A stretch of DNA of 64,000 nucleotides, taken from the NCBI GenBank assembly GCA_934047225.1, contig CAKOHE010000086.1:372001-436000 (forward strand), written 5' to 3'. Shown piece by piece: positions 1 to 11,814 of the stretch. This DNA is from Ypsolopha sequella. Taxonomy: Eukaryota > Arthropoda > Insecta > Lepidoptera > Ypsolophidae. Both the position numbers and the translations under genes were made by a program. The number at the start of each line of letters is the position of its first letter. The first letter of the stretch is position 1. Under the pieces are notes generated by a model that worked only from the letters and a program-made list of their open reading frames with translations, made no database searches and had not been told where the DNA came from.

Positions 1-143
1 TAGACCTAGACTTGTGACAGCTGTGTGATAATGATAAGTGATAACTTCCTTTCGCGCCATTTACTAAAATGTGTTTATTCGACTAATTTATGTGTAATTA
101 TTGTTTCCTTGTAATCTGGCATGATTATGGTTTTTATATAGAT

Positions 144-1115
144 TACTAGCTTTTGCCCGCGGCTTCGCCCGCGTTGATTAAGTTTTTGTATAGTCGTATC
201 GAAACTGTAAATATTTTTAGTTTTAGTAGTTGACCTGACTTTGATTTGGAGTATGTATTTAAAGTGTTTTTGGTTCTCATCATCTCCAATTTGATCCCTA
301 TGTGAAGTTTTTTTGGCGAGGCCGAAGACCAAGACACGTTTTCGTCTTTGCCGAGGCCGAAGCCCGAGCCGTTTTGCAGATCAACACTATTTGTTGTTCT
401 CTGAATTAATCCTCTGCTAATGTGTAACGGCTGTCTTTGATAACTGATTTAATCCCCTAGTATAGCATGTTTGGCGAGGCTGAAAGCCGAGCCGCATTTC
501 CAGTCGACACTATCTTTTGTTTTCTATTTAATTTTAATCATCTGCTTAAGTATCATTGGAGGTCTTTGGCGAGGAAGAAGGCCGGGCTGCGTTTTCGAAA
601 GACACCATTTTTTGTTCTCTGAATTAATCCTCTTCTAAAAGGTCTTTGGCGAGACCGAAAGCCATGCCGTTTCCAAACGAAAAATTTTTTTTGGTTACTG
701 ATTTGATATTTATATATTTAGCGTGTGTCTTATTTCAGGTCTAGAACTACATTTAAAGCAGTTTCAGCCCTATCAGTTCAGGAGGTACGGTGTGAAGATG
801 TGTATCACTTTTCTATAGGAACTTGACACCCAATTGCCTCTGAACTGATTAATGGGATAAAAAGTGGTCTACTATGTCCTATTCCAGGTCTAGAACTACA
901 TTTGTGCAAAGTTGAGCCTAATCGGTTTAGTAGGTATGGCGTGAAGGAGTAACAGTACATCACTTTTCTATAGGAACTTGACAACCCATTGCCATTCTAT
1001 GGGAACTAATTTATCAGATATAAAATAGCTTTTGTCTTATTCCAGGTTTAGAACAACATTTGTGCAAAGTTTCAACTCAATCGGTTCATCAGTTACGGCG
1101 TGAAAGAGTAACAAA
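144..1115 (+). repeat. Lepidopteran 'cccgcggcttcgcccgcg' dispersed repeat with internal tandem repeats
   Basis: It opens with 'gcccgcggcttcgcccgcg' (about 155-173), the usual head of a common lepidopteran repeat, and ends near 1110 with 'acggcgtgaaagagtaacaa'. Two sets of degenerate direct repeats lie inside. One has units starting with 'ttggcgag(g/a)c(c/t)gaa' near 312, 472, 562 and 643, plus a partial at 345. The other has three roughly 150-bp units carrying 'ccaggtctagaac' near 737, 884 and 1041. Minus-strand ORFs here are shadows. Bases 1-143 and 1116-1393 hold nothing else I recognise. Confidence 0.6.
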
Positions 1116-1393
1116 CATACTTACCAACTTTATACAACTTTAACAACTTTATATCCATCCCAACTTTCACATTTATAATATTAGTTGGATGTACCTTACA
1201 TGAGAAGAGTGCATCCGCAAGACGAAAGAACATGAACTCATCCCTTAAATTTTTATGGACATCAAAACACTCATTTTCTATTCCTTTTATTGGATTTAGA
1301 AAGTACTTGCGAAACACACTCCTAATACTTGCAATATTTGTGAAATACATACATTAGGTCACTTCTAATTATATAGCCAAAAATACATACTAA

Positions 1394-1566
1394 AGACTCG
1401 GTAAGTGGTCAGTGACCCTCTTTGAGAAAAAACACAATAAAAACAATAGGTTTCCTATACTAATTGACTGGGAGTTATTCTTAAATTAGTATAGGGCACA
1501 AATTTTATTTTGTTTTTTTTCGCTAAAAGGGTCATTGCACCTTGGTCTTGACCACTTACCAAGTCT
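1394..1566. mobile_element. Foldback MITE, about 173 bp
   Basis: The ends are inverted: 'agactcggtaagtggtca' on the left and 'tgaccacttaccaagtct' on the right. Inside, 'gtgaccctctt' pairs with 'aagggtcattg', and 'cctatactaatt' pairs with 'aattagtatagg', so the whole element folds as an imperfect hairpin. No coding capacity. The terminal motif resembles the inner part of the 'caaggtgac' MITE family at 3993, 12207 and 49895, but relationship is not shown. Confidence 0.65.
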
Positions 1567-2800
1567 CCCGTTTATACGGACGGACAGACGGACAGCCTAA
1601 ATAACAAATTTAGTCACTTTACTTTGAAATTGAAAGACTTTCCGAAAACAACTTCATCCCCCTTTTCACCCCTTCGGGGTTGGATTTATCACAAACGCTA
1701 TCACACGTATAAAGTAATTTTCAATTGTAAGTCTAAACACAAAATTTAAAGATCCTAACTTCGAAACAGACGAACTTTATAATAAAGAAAACTTTCATTT
1801 TTTTTACAGTCATCTAGACCTCGCCGAGCCCTTTTCTTAGACTACTATGAACATGGGTCTAGCATCAACCATTTGGGAGATATGGGCCTGTAAAGTTTTG
1901 ACACTTTCGGCAGACAGTCGAGACCTTTTCCTAGACACCCATCAACATGGATCTAACTCCAGCCGTTTGGGCGATACAGGCCGTCAAAGTTTTGACATTA
2001 AAAAAAATCTTATTTTGGCATCCCGTGGTCCAACCCCTAGGGATGCACTACCTTCCGTTTAAAAGATATTTTGCTTGGATATAGATAGATAGACAGATAG
2101 ATAGATTGTGGATATATAGATCGATAGATTTCTCAAAAGGAAAAAATGGAACCGTAATAGGATCACTTGTGTCGCTGTCTGTCTGTCCGCCGGTTACAGC
2201 CGATTTGCTCTGGCACACATACTTTCAAGAATTTTCATGTCCACTATATTAAATTGCAAAATCGATGCCATTTTCATAATAAACGTCCCAACAAACCATA
2301 AAAACGACACCCATATTGATATTTACACATTTCAACATTTAAACCCCATCGCACCCCAACAGGGGATGATGCTATTTCACGTCCACTACGTTGTATTTTA
2401 AAATCGTAGTCGTTTTCGTGATCAGCGACCCGATAAACCATACAAACGATACCAATGTTGATTTTCAGGATTTGCTACCCCGTTTCCCCCTTTTAGGGGT
2501 TGAATTCTGAAAAATCCTGAAACACGTATTTACTCATTTAATGATAAGAGTACTCCTGTGAAGTTTCGAATAAAATAGTCTAACTATTCTTGTTTCCCCA
2601 TACAAACTTTGGACCTCCGTTTCACCCTCTTAGGGGGTGAATTTTGAAAAACTTTTTCTTAGTGCACCCCTAGACCTCTAAGGAAACCTACTTGCTAAAC
2701 TTGGAATCTCTAGAAACAACGGTTTGGGCTGTGCGTTGATATGTCAGTCAGTCAGTCAGTCAGTCAGTCAGTCAGTCAGGTTCTTCTTTTATATATTTAG
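1567..2800 (+). repeat. Old dispersed element with (CAGT)n tail
   Basis: Sequence blocks of the type 'cacccc(n)aggggttga' recur near 1662, 2345, 2485 and 2618, the pattern of a common lepidopteran repeat whose copies end 'gcgttgatagatcagtcag'. Here the end is 'gctgtgcgttgatatg' followed by about nine CAGT units (2742-2778). A GATA-type microsatellite sits at 2078-2108. Related bodies occur at 4762-4880 and 46730-47470. No intact ORF. Bases 2801-3200 hold only AT-rich sequence. Confidence 0.5.
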
Positions 2801-3199
2801 ATAAGCAAAATAATCACATAACTCTTATTCTATGTGAATTTCAATATATTGGTCCAACATGCGACTAATCAAAACACTGTCTGATAATAAATATAATTTA
2901 TTAATATCAAGCTTTTTGAGGTTTTTGGTATATCGAATTGTTTTATTAAATTACAAAAGTAATACTTCAGTAATTGGTTTTAGTAAATGTGATTATTTTA
3001 AATAATTAAATAAAGAGAATAGCTTTATTGACTTTGTGATATAAAACAGAGTTGGCGCGCTGATATTGTAACATTTCTTCTCTGCGACTATAAGAATTAA
3101 ACGATTGTCATCTGCATCGTCGTTTATATTCTGTGAACTCCCAGTACCATGTCCACAGAATAAAATACCATGTCCCACGATTTGCGCCGACATGTACGA

Positions 3200-3780
3200 C
3201 GTAATTTTTACAGAAGGTTCCTTTGAACAAGGGCCTCGCCAGCCAATTGACCAGGGAGTTGGGGGGGGGGCAAGATGATATGAGTTGTAGGTAAAATAAA
3301 CAAATTAAACCCCTGTTCTGATTCGAAGCGTAAACATAATGAGATGGCGACCCTCCTTTTCCCCTCTCTTTCCTTTACGTTTGCGTGTAGCTACTGCTGT
3401 CTCTTTCTATCACCTTACGTCACAACAGCCGCCGGGCAGGTGCTGCGTGCACACTGAATTCAAAATCATTGGCGTCCTTTTCCCCAACGAGCACGGTTGT
3501 CTCCGCAGAGCGTTCCGGAACCCTCGCACCAGTGACGCCGCTGCCCGTCACCAGTCTGTTCCATATAAGGCCCGGCTATTAGGGACGGATATACGGCGGT
3601 ATATCGGTATGGCGATCCATCGGTCCCAGGCATGGTGGGCCTCCTGGTTTTTTGCCTGTGAGCTGCCCTCTTACTCTCCCCTGAATTACTTCGAGGGGTC
3701 TCCAAGTAAAATGGTGGTACCTCCACAGTCGAGCCCGGAATCAGCTCTACCACCTTTATCTTATTATTAAACATGAAAAA
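3200..3780. other. GC-rich segment, unassigned
   Basis: This roughly 580-bp stretch is clearly richer in G+C than its surroundings. ORFs of 143 codons (plus, 3339-3770) and 102 codons (minus, 3466-3774) overlap each other and neither shows a motif I recognise. The composition fits a LINE 5' region or a captured fragment better than a host exon, but the sequence does not decide. Bases 3781-3992 show nothing. Confidence 0.3.
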
Positions 3781-3992
3781 AAGAGATGCGTTTGATCACA
3801 TTTACCCATTTTTAGGTATATTAGCCTAAAATGGGAACATGGAATCCTTTATCCTATGACTTGAATCCTCCGACCGTGCGTCAATTCCCTTCTGCCACTT
3901 TTCACCGAAACCAATGAACTTAATAATTTACAAAGTAAAGTAGGTTTTTATTTTTTTTTATTTTTATATCTTAAATAAAAAAAATATCATAA

Positions 3993-4254
3993 AAAGGTGA
4001 CTTTTTGATCATCGTCCAAATTCATACTGGAGGCTTGATAAGTGATCAGTATCTTGGATCAATAACAATTTTTGTGAAATTCCTATAATGAAATTTCGGC
4101 TTCCCGAAGAAATTCAGTTCCAGTCCCAAGTGAATCACTATGGGGAGTCGAAATTTCATTTTACGAATTTCACCAAAATTGTTATTGATCCATGATACTG
4201 ATCACTTACCAAGCCACCAGTATGAATTTGGACGATGATCAAAAAGTCACCTTG
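3993..4254. mobile_element. 'caaggtgac' foldback MITE, copy 1
   Basis: About 262 bp, an imperfect inverted repeat over its whole length. The ends read 'aaggtgactttttgatcatc' and 'gatgatcaaaaagtcacctt'. Two other copies of similar length are at 12207-12468 and 49895-50148. No ORF. The flanks are AT-rich, so the target duplication cannot be fixed; TA is plausible. Confidence 0.8.
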
Positions 4255-4320
4255 TATATTATAAAATCATAAGGCTTCCTATTCCTAGTTAATTAATCCG
4301 CTCATATTTCTGTTATTTTT

Positions 4321-4761
4321 TTCTTATTTATATTATAAGACACTAGCCGCCGCCCCGCAGCGTTGCTCACGTGTATCACGTTTTTCTTATTTATATTATA
4401 AGACACTAGCCGCCGCCCCGCAGCGTTGCTCACGTGTATCACGTTTTTCTTATTTATATTATAAGACACTAGCCGCCGCCCCGCAGCGTTGCTCACGTGT
4501 ATCACGTTTTTCTTATTTATATTATAAGACACTAGCCGCCGCCCCGCAGCGTTGCTCACGTGTATCACGTTTTTCTTATTTATATTATAAGACACTAGCC
4601 GCCGCCCCGCAGCGTTGCTCACGTGTATCACGTTTTTCTTATTTATATTATAAGACACTAGCCGCCGCCCCGCAGCGTTGCTCACGTGTATCACGTTTTT
4701 CTTATTTATATTATAAGACACTAGCCGCCACCCCGCAGCGTTGCTCACGTGTATCCCGCTT
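4321..4761. repeat. 63-bp tandem repeat, 7 copies
   Basis: Units start at 4321, 4384, 4447, 4510, 4573, 4636 and 4699; the first six are nearly or fully identical and the last diverges at its 3' end. Each unit contains 'ctagccgccgccccgcagcg' and an AT-rich spacer. Because 63 is a multiple of three, the minus strand reads as a 148-codon ORF with a 21-residue repeat; this is an artefact. The array runs directly into the body of a dispersed element at 4762, so it is an amplified element head. Confidence 0.9.
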
Positions 4762-4880
4762 TTTCTGATCGCGTGGGAATTTCCTCAAATCCGTCATACA
4801 AGGAATCTACAGTCCAAATTCCATGTTTTTAGGTCCAGCCGTTTGGTCTGGGCGTTGATAGATCAGTCAGCAGGGTATTC
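4762..4880 (+). repeat. Body of '(CAGT)n' dispersed element
   Basis: It carries 'cgtgggaatttcctcaaatc', 'ccagccgtttggtctgggcg' and 'ttgatagatcagtcag', matching the body at 46730-46811 and 47384-47470. It links the 63-bp array upstream to the LINE fragment downstream. Confidence 0.6.
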
Positions 4881-5675
4881 TTTTTTAACATTGTCGGTAA
4901 ATGGCTTGACACTAACCTCCTTTCTCTTAACGCTAAAAAAACAAAGTACCTATGCTTTTACAAGATACGTGCGTCCCAGCCCAAAGAACGTACTCGCATT
5001 AAAATCCACTCTGCGTGTAATAATCCTTTGACATGCTCATGCGAGACACTAGACCGTGCTGACTCTGTTAAGTATCTCGGTGTTACTGTTGACCAGACCC
5101 TTTCCTTCAAAACGCATGTGGCAACTACTGCAAAAAAAGTACGGAAGCTAATATACGTCATGAAACTTCTTAGTAACTCGGCGGATAAAAGAGTGCTTAC
5201 TCTAGTATACACTGCTCTTTGCGAATCAATTTTAAGCTACTGTATCACCGCCTGGGGAGGAGTTGGGAAGACAGTGATGTTAGAGTTAGAAAGAGCACAA
5301 CGGTCGCTTCTTAAAGTCATGCACAAGAGACCTTTTCGGTATCCTACTGAAACACTGTACAAAGAAGCAGGCTTTTTGACCGTACGACAGATCTTCCTGT
5401 TGAAAGCTTCGTTGGCAACTCACCGCAAAATTATATCGTCTCCAGATTATCCATCATTGCTGAAAAAAAGAGTATTCCATACCCCTTCTATTTTAGTAAA
5501 AACCACCTTTGCACAACATTTTTCAAAATATCTGTTCCCTTTTATCTACAACAGGGTAGTAAAACTCTGCGATATTAAAAATTCTTCTTTAAGAGAAGCA
5601 AACACTACCATTCAAACATGGCTTAACACACTGTCCTACGATGCTACAGAAGATATTCTTAAAAAGCCTACATAG
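4881..5675 (+). pseudogene. LINE reverse transcriptase, C-terminal fragment
   Basis: This is the C-terminal part of a non-LTR retrotransposon polymerase, lacking the catalytic domain, so it cannot be active. The open frame runs upstream of the first ATG: W-L-x-x-N-L-L-S-L-N at 4902-4931, then KTKYLCF, then 'VKYLGVTVDQTLSFKTH' and the 'ILSYCITAWGG' segment typical of the post-catalytic region of Jockey/CR1-like elements. The 3' tail ends near 6137 with 'taaataaacttattcttatt', a normal LINE end with a short tandem tail. A copy of the same subfamily is at 40385-41033. The 5' end is truncated against the dispersed element at 4762-4880. Confidence 0.8.
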
Positions 5676-6137
5676 TATGACAATATAACCCTATCAACTG
5701 TTAAGCTGTGTTAAACAAATTATATCTAACAAGAAACATAATAATATAAAACGTTAAAATATAAATATATATATTTTTTTATCTATTGTATCATATTTAT
5801 ATATTATACTATATATCACTTTGTAAATCATTATGTCACCAAATCTTTGTTCAAAACATACATACAAATACCCTCGTACACACCCTTTCACACCCTCTCC
5901 CTCACCCTTACACTTATCATATTTTCTACATACACATTAAATAATTAAAATCACTGTAATCATAACAATCTGTTAAACTGATCTATAGTCAATACGATTA
6001 CAAATGTAGTTCTATTAGACCCCCCGCGGTTCAGGCTCGACCTAGTTTTGGGGACCACTGTTAATGTACTGAACTTTAATTAAGTTAAAGATCTAATGTA
6101 ATTTTCTTTTTGGTAAATAAACTTATTCTTATTCTTA
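5676..6137 (+). repeat. 3' untranslated tail of the LINE fragment
   Basis: A noncoding stretch follows the stop codon and ends in 'taaataaacttattcttatt', an AATAAA signal followed by a (TTCTTA)-like tail. It contains no other feature that I can see. Confidence 0.6.
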
Positions 6138-6225
6138 GTTATATTTATTTATAGATTTAAAGCGATGATTTTCGGAAATTGAATTAAAATGTATTTTTCA
6201 GGTATTTGTAACATGAAAGTTTCCT

Positions 6226-6960
6226 GTTTTTAACCGACTTCAAAAAGGAGGCGGTTCTCAATTCGACTGTTTTTTTTTAACCGACTTCAAAAAGGAGGCG
6301 GTTCTCAATTCGACTGTTTTTTTTTTTTTTTTTGGCGTTGTTACTCCATAACTCCGTCATTTCCCAACCGAATTGAACAATTCCTTTTTTGTTTGAAAGA
6401 GTATACTTCCAGGTAGGTCCCATTTTGGGTTTGGTCATGATCTGATGAAGGTCTTCAGACATAAGCAGTAGAACTCCTCAGAAAATGACAGCATATCTCT
6501 CGAAATTGAGGCAATCGCTATGTACTTGGGTGCTGATTACAAGGTATTACTTGAAAATCGACATTCTTCCACCTGACCTTCGATCCTGGCTTCATCACCA
6601 TATTCACCATAGAACTCTTCAACGGATCAGAGCACATAACTCGAGATTACGGCAATCACTGCGTTAGGGTGCTGATTCAAGGGTATTACTTGGAGATTAT
6701 AAGAATACCCACCTGACCTTCGATCCTGGCTTCATCACCATAGAACTCCTTAACGGATGACAGCACATAACTTTAGATTGCGGCAACCAGTTTGTGTTAG
6801 GGTGCTCATTGCAGGCCATTGCTGAAAATTGCCAGTGTACTCACCTGACCTTCGATTTTGGCTTCATCACCGTAGAACTCTTCAACGGATGACAGCACAT
6901 AACTCGAGATTGCGGTAATCATGTTGTGTTAGGGTGCTGATAGCAGGAAGCTACTCAAAC
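6226..6960 (+). repeat. 'aaccgacttcaaaaaggagg' element with tandem blocks
   Basis: 'aaccgacttcaaaaaggagg' followed by 'cggttctcaattcgactg' occurs twice in direct repeat (6231-6270 and 6279-6319). Downstream, four imperfect units of about 132-140 bp follow, anchored by 'cacctgaccttcgat' at 6570, 6710 and 6842 and by 'aactc(c/t)tcaacggat' near 6614, 6749 and 6873. The first motif marks a common lepidopteran repeat. No credible ORF. Confidence 0.65.
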
Positions 6961-7058
6961 ATGGCTACTTATACTCACTTGAACTTAGTTTCATATTAAC
7001 ACTACGTTTGCAAGAACTACCTATACCTCACAATTTAACCCAGCAACACTAAAAAATG

Positions 7059-7318
7059 TGAAATAAAATAAACTTTTAACAAAAAAATAGCAACCGACTT
7101 CAATAGTAACAGCAGTCATTCACTAAAAAGTTAATAATAATTCTATAAATACCGAAGCAACACTTTTGCCGACTTCTTTCTTTCTGAAACATTATGTTAT
7201 CTAGAAGTCGGCGTATTTCCTACGATATAGCAACATAGAAACCAATATAAGAACGGTAGCCGTAAGTAAGTAAGTCGGTTGCTATTTTTTTGTTAAAAGT
7301 TTATTACTTTTTATTTCA
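7059..7318. mobile_element. Foldback MITE, about 260 bp
   Basis: The ends are inverted: 'taaacttttaacaaaaaaat' then 'agcaaccgactt' on the left, and 'aagtcggttgct' then 'atttttttgttaaaagttta' on the right, with 'gaaataaaa' also mirrored outside. The interior has no ORF. Confidence 0.75.
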
Positions 7319-7365
7319 ATTCATACTTGAGCGGCGTTAATTATATTTTTCGTAGGTATAAGCTA

Positions 7366-8045
7366 TGTACGAGGGTGACACTGAAAGTTTTTAGAATTGG
7401 CCACTTGTAAACGATATAATAAAAAAGCAAGTTAAAATGTTGAAAATGGAACTCTTTGCTAATATGATTGTGTATGTATTTCATTAATTTGTCATTTGTT
7501 TTACGATTTGGCGGCAAATTGAAAATTGTCTGTGTCACGTCAGCGAGAAAATTTTCGTGCAATTATTTTTTATGACTTTCGATGTCATTTAAGTCAACAA
7601 GAAAGTTATGATAGATTTCGATTGGCCTTTCAAGATGAAGCTCCGTCTCGTGCCACTGTTTACAACTCGTTTAATGAGTTTAAACGTGGTCGCACTAATC
7701 TCACCGATGATCTGCGTGAGGGATGGCCTTTTACAGAGATGACTGAAGATAACATCAGTATTGTGCGGCGTGTGATAGAGACTGACAAAAGAGTGACCTA
7801 TCAGCAGATTTGGACAAGCTTAGGCATCGGTATGAGTCAAGTGCACAAAATCTATTGGAGCCAATCCTGGAATCTCAAAAAAAAAATCTGCCCTTCCATA
7901 CATTTCGGCCGAGCGGCATTGTATTTTTGTATGAAACAGTAAAATTTTTTTTTCGAGGTACAGGTTTTGTTCCATAGTAAAAGTTGTTCTATACCATTGA
8001 CTGATTAAGCTCTTCAAAAATGGTTACACCTTTCTGTTACACGTT
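7366..8045 (+). pseudogene. mariner transposase remnant (N-terminal part only)
   Basis: The frame 7526-7942 encodes residues resembling the N-terminal paired helix-turn-helix region of mariner transposases: 'QQESYDRF', then 'SRATVYNSFNEFKRGRTNL', then 'VTYQQIWTSLGI'. The catalytic D,D34D/E domain is absent, so the copy is dead; in a full element the protein is about 350 residues and cuts and pastes DNA at TA sites. A terminal-repeat-like 'acgagggtgacactgaaag' lies at 7369-7387. The frame drifts into unrelated sequence after about 7850. Bases 7943-8193 show no gene; 'ccatagtaaaagttgttc' at 7971-7988 recurs at the window end (63974-63991). Confidence 0.65.
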
Positions 8046-8193
8046 GTATATGAATTTTGAACGCTTACGCGTAAATTTCTACAGGGAAACGAACAAAAAA
8101 GTCATGTACTAGTTTATCTATATAACATAATGTTTGTCATACATAACATATTGAAAAGGCAGATCAATCTGGCCCAAAAATATCGTATTTCTG

Positions 8194-9472
8194 TTAAGAG
8201 CGGTTTTGAAGCTGGATTGTGAAAAACCCGCCTTTTTCTATTAATAATTAAACGAAACAGAAAACTTAAATTCAAAATTCACTTATATAGTTATTCAACA
8301 AAACCTTATTACCTATGTATTGTGTATGTTACCATCGCAAAGTTTCCATTAGTTTCTGTAAATTAGAATTAAAAAAAGCCTCATTTAAAAAAATATCAAA
8401 TTAAAAAATGTTGAATTCTAATTTAAAAACTAAAATAGTACATTTCATAAACTATAACACACCAAGAGTTGAATTAGATGTTACAGTGGAAAATACAAGT
8501 ATCGCACTAGTTGACCAGGCCAAGTTTCTGGGTATTTTTGCTGACGAGTATATGAACTGGAAGATGCATATAGAGGCCCTTGCAGGTAAGCTCAGTAGTT
8601 TTTGTTATGCGTTACGGTGCTTATCAAAGATTACCACCATACATGCGGCACTTCAGGCTTACTACGCCTTCTTCCACTCACGACTTCTCTATGGCTTGGC
8701 ACTGTGGGGAGGTAGTGTAGACATACAAAATATGTTCGTGCTACAGAAAAGATGCGTCCGTATTTTAAATGGAGTGAAATCTAACAGAGTATCTTGTCGG
8801 GATTTATTTGTCAAACTGAAAATCCATACAGTTACAGCGCTCTTTACAATTGAACTTTGCAAATTAGTACAGCGTTTTCCAGAGAAGTTTCCGATTAGCT
8901 CGGAGCGGAAGTGCAGTAGACTAAAAGAACGTTTTAAGTATGACATCCAAAAAAAGTCATGTAGAACCACGTCTTACAGTAGAAACACTAGTCAAATGGC
9001 AATTTGCATTTATAATAAGTTACCTTTTCACACGGGTGATCGGTTTCTAAAGTCTTTAAAACAATATTTGTTGCTTATGTGTCCATATTCTCTAAATGAG
9101 TTCTATCATAATTGTGAATAGGTTATTATTATCTTTTAATTATGATTTATTGGGTTTTTTAAGTTTTATCGACATCTTTTAATTATTAAAAAAAAATCTT
9201 TTCTTTTTCGTTTTTAATATGTAGGATTAGAATTATGTATATTTTAATTAAGTTTATAATAATAATTGCTATTATTATAATATTGCTATGCCGCTATTGG
9301 TAAATTTACACTTGTACTGTCTATTTTTAGAAACACCAATGAAACTGTAATTTATCGCAATAAATAAATTGAATTGAATTGAATTGAAAACTTTGAAATT
9401 CTAATTTACAGAAACCAATGGAAACTTTGCGATGACTATTGACACAATACATAGGTAATAAGATTTTGTTTA
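8194..9472. mobile_element. TTAA-flanked foldback MITE, copy split by a LINE
   Basis: The left arm (8194-8371) starts 'ttaagagcggtttt' and matches the intact element at 62200-62559. The right arm (9393-about 9472) is its inverted partner: 'ctaatttacagaaacc' and 'gaaactttgcgatg'. It diverges before reaching its own end. The roughly 1-kb LINE fragment 8372-9392 was inserted at the dyad centre. Confidence 0.75.
8372..9392 (+). pseudogene. LINE reverse transcriptase C-terminal fragment nested in a MITE
   Basis: The frame 8408-9121 (237 codons) is the post-catalytic part of a Jockey-like LINE polymerase: 'AKFLGIFADEYMNWKMHIE', 'LYGLALWGG' and 'VLQKRCVRIL' are the recognisable motifs. The YADD-bearing catalytic region is absent because the copy is 5'-truncated. 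The 3' end carries an 'aataaataaa' signal and a (TTGAA)n tail at 9367-9386. The insertion separates the two arms of a foldback MITE, so it postdates that element. Confidence 0.85.
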
Positions 9473-9879
9473 TTTATTTGTCACCTCCGTGTAGATCGTC
9501 ACTAAAAAGTTTAAAAAGGTTTGACAAAGTGAAGGAGACTTATTAATAACTCTGTTTTATACACATATTTATATACATATATATATTTTATATTTTATAT
9601 ACATATATGTCATAACACTGATCATCTTTTCTCAAAATCTATAATAAAACTTCCCCGTCTTGAAATAATTTCAATGAATATTGAGAATTTCAGTTTCCAA
9701 ATTCTATTTCAAATATTTTTGTTAAATTGTTTTTTTTTGTTGTTATATTGACTTAAAACACTAAATTCCACTAATATTTCTAAAAGACTTTTCTATTTTA
9801 ACGGAAAAGGTGGCCTACCCTAGCAACTTTTTTTATTACCCGTTCAGCACAATAAGTCCAACGGCAAAGACCTTATTTG

Positions 9880-11100
9880 CTTTTGATAGAGGCATTATAT
9901 GTTGGCTCATTGGCCTCTTTTGATAGAGGCATTATATGTTGGCTCATTGGCCTCTTTTGATAGAGGCATTATATGTTGGCTCATTGGCCTCTTTTGATAG
10001 AGGCATTATATGTTGGCTCATTGGCCTCTTTTGATAGAGGCATTATATGTTGGCTCATTGGCCTCTTTTGATAGAGGCATTATATGTTGGCTCATTGGCC
10101 TCTTTTGATAGAGGCATTATATGTTGGCTCATTGGCCTCTTTTGATAGAGGCATTATATGTTGGCTCATTGGCCTCTTTTGATAGAGGCATTATATGTTG
10201 GCTCATTGGCCTCTTTTGATAGAGGCATTATATGTTGGCTCATTGGCCTCTTTTGATAGAGGCATTATATGTTGGCTCATTGGCCTCTTTTGATAGAGGC
10301 ATTATATGTTGGCTCATTGGCCTCTTTTGATAGAGGCATTATATGTTGGCTCATTGGCCTCTTTTGATAGAGGCATTATATGTTGGCTCATTGGCCTCTT
10401 TTGATAGAGGCATTATATGTTGGCTCATTGGCCTCTTTTGATAGAGGCATTATATGTTGGCTCATTGGCCTCTTTTGATAGAGGCATTATATGTTGGCTC
10501 ATTGGCCTCTTTTGATAGAGGCATTATATGTTGGCTCATTGGCCTCTTTTGATAGAGGCATTATATGTTGGCTCATTGGCCTCTTTTGATAGAGGCATTA
10601 TATGTTGGCTCATTGGCCTCTTTTGATAGAGGCATTATATGTTGGCTCATTGGCCTCTTTTGATAGAGGCATTATATGTTGGCTCATTGGCCTCTTTTGA
10701 TAGAGGCATTATATGTTGGCTCATTGGCCTCTTTTGATAGAGGCATTATATGTTGGCTCATTGGCCTCTTTTGATAGAGGCATTATATGTTGGCTCATTG
10801 GCCTCTTTTGATAGAGGCATTATATGTTGGCTCATTGGCCTCTTTTGATAGAGGCATTATATGTTGGCTCATTGGCCTCTTTTGATAGAGGCATTATATG
10901 TTGGCTCATTGGCCTCTTTTGATAGAGGCATTATATGTTGGCTCATTGGCCTCTTTTGATAGAGGCATTATATGTTGGCTCATTGGCCTCTTTTGATAGA
11001 GGCATTATATGTTGGCTCATTGGCCTCTTTTGATAGAGGCATTATATGTTGGCTCATTGGCCTCTTTTGATAGAGGCATTATATGTTGGCTCATTGGCCT
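9880..11100. repeat. 37-bp minisatellite, 33 uniform copies
   Basis: The unit is 37 bp and contains 'gaggcattatatgttggctc' and 'ttggcctc'. The array is 1221 bp, exactly 33 x 37, and by eye I see no substitution or indel between units. 'gagg(c)' and '(g)cctc' in each unit are complementary and could form a short stem. Since 37 is not a multiple of three, no long ORF results. Flanks 9473-9879 and 11101-11814 are AT-rich with no recognised gene. Confidence 0.95.
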
Positions 11101-11814
11101 CTTTTTCTTGGACGCGTAACACTAATTAATGATCACGCAGCGAAACAACAAATTGGTGTGTTTTTAGCTAATATAATACTGAAATATTTTGTACGCAAAA
11201 AAATACTAAATTTAAGTAGAATCCCTTCATATTTTTATCACCTATTTTATAAAAGAAAATCAAGTTGATCTCTTAACCGCGTTTTTGAAACGAAAGTTAG
11301 AAAGCAAAAAAGAAAAGAGGGTGGAAAACATTTTATTTTTTTGACAAATGTATAAATCTTAATACATTTTTTATAAGTAGAATCCCCAGATAAAAGATCA
11401 ATAAATCAAATTTTTTTCTTCAACGCAAGGAGAGTCCGAATTTCTTCAAACGAATCCTCGAAAATCTGGCGTTGTTCATGCTCTAGGCTCATGTACAGTC
11501 TTAACTAGGTTACATGAGAAACATGTATACTTTATGGGACTTACTTAGGTTTTAAACTCACAATTACAAAACGGACTAACATTCAGGATAATATTTAAAT
11601 ATCTGATTATTTTGTAAATTTCCGGTCATTTCTTGCACATAATCTATGCAAATTCGTAGGCAGCGAGATGTTCTACAGTTTTTGTTACAAAAGGACAAGC
11701 TGGGGTTCTAAAAATGTATAAATTTTAGGCATTAATTGTTTTTTCAATCTGGATCCATTAAACCATTCCGAAAAACCAGTGAGAGGTCAAAAATACCCGA
11801 CAATTCATGTTGTT

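Noticed and set aside
3339..3774. Overlapping ORFs on both strands in the GC-rich segment
   Set aside because: They contradict each other and show no motif; kept only as an unassigned segment.
4302..4748. 148-codon minus-strand ORF with a 21-residue repeat
   Set aside because: It is only the translation of the 63-bp tandem array; the array belongs to a transposon head.
9880..11100. Regular repeat array resembling CRISPR
   Set aside because: No unique spacers (units are contiguous and uniform) and the DNA is eukaryotic.
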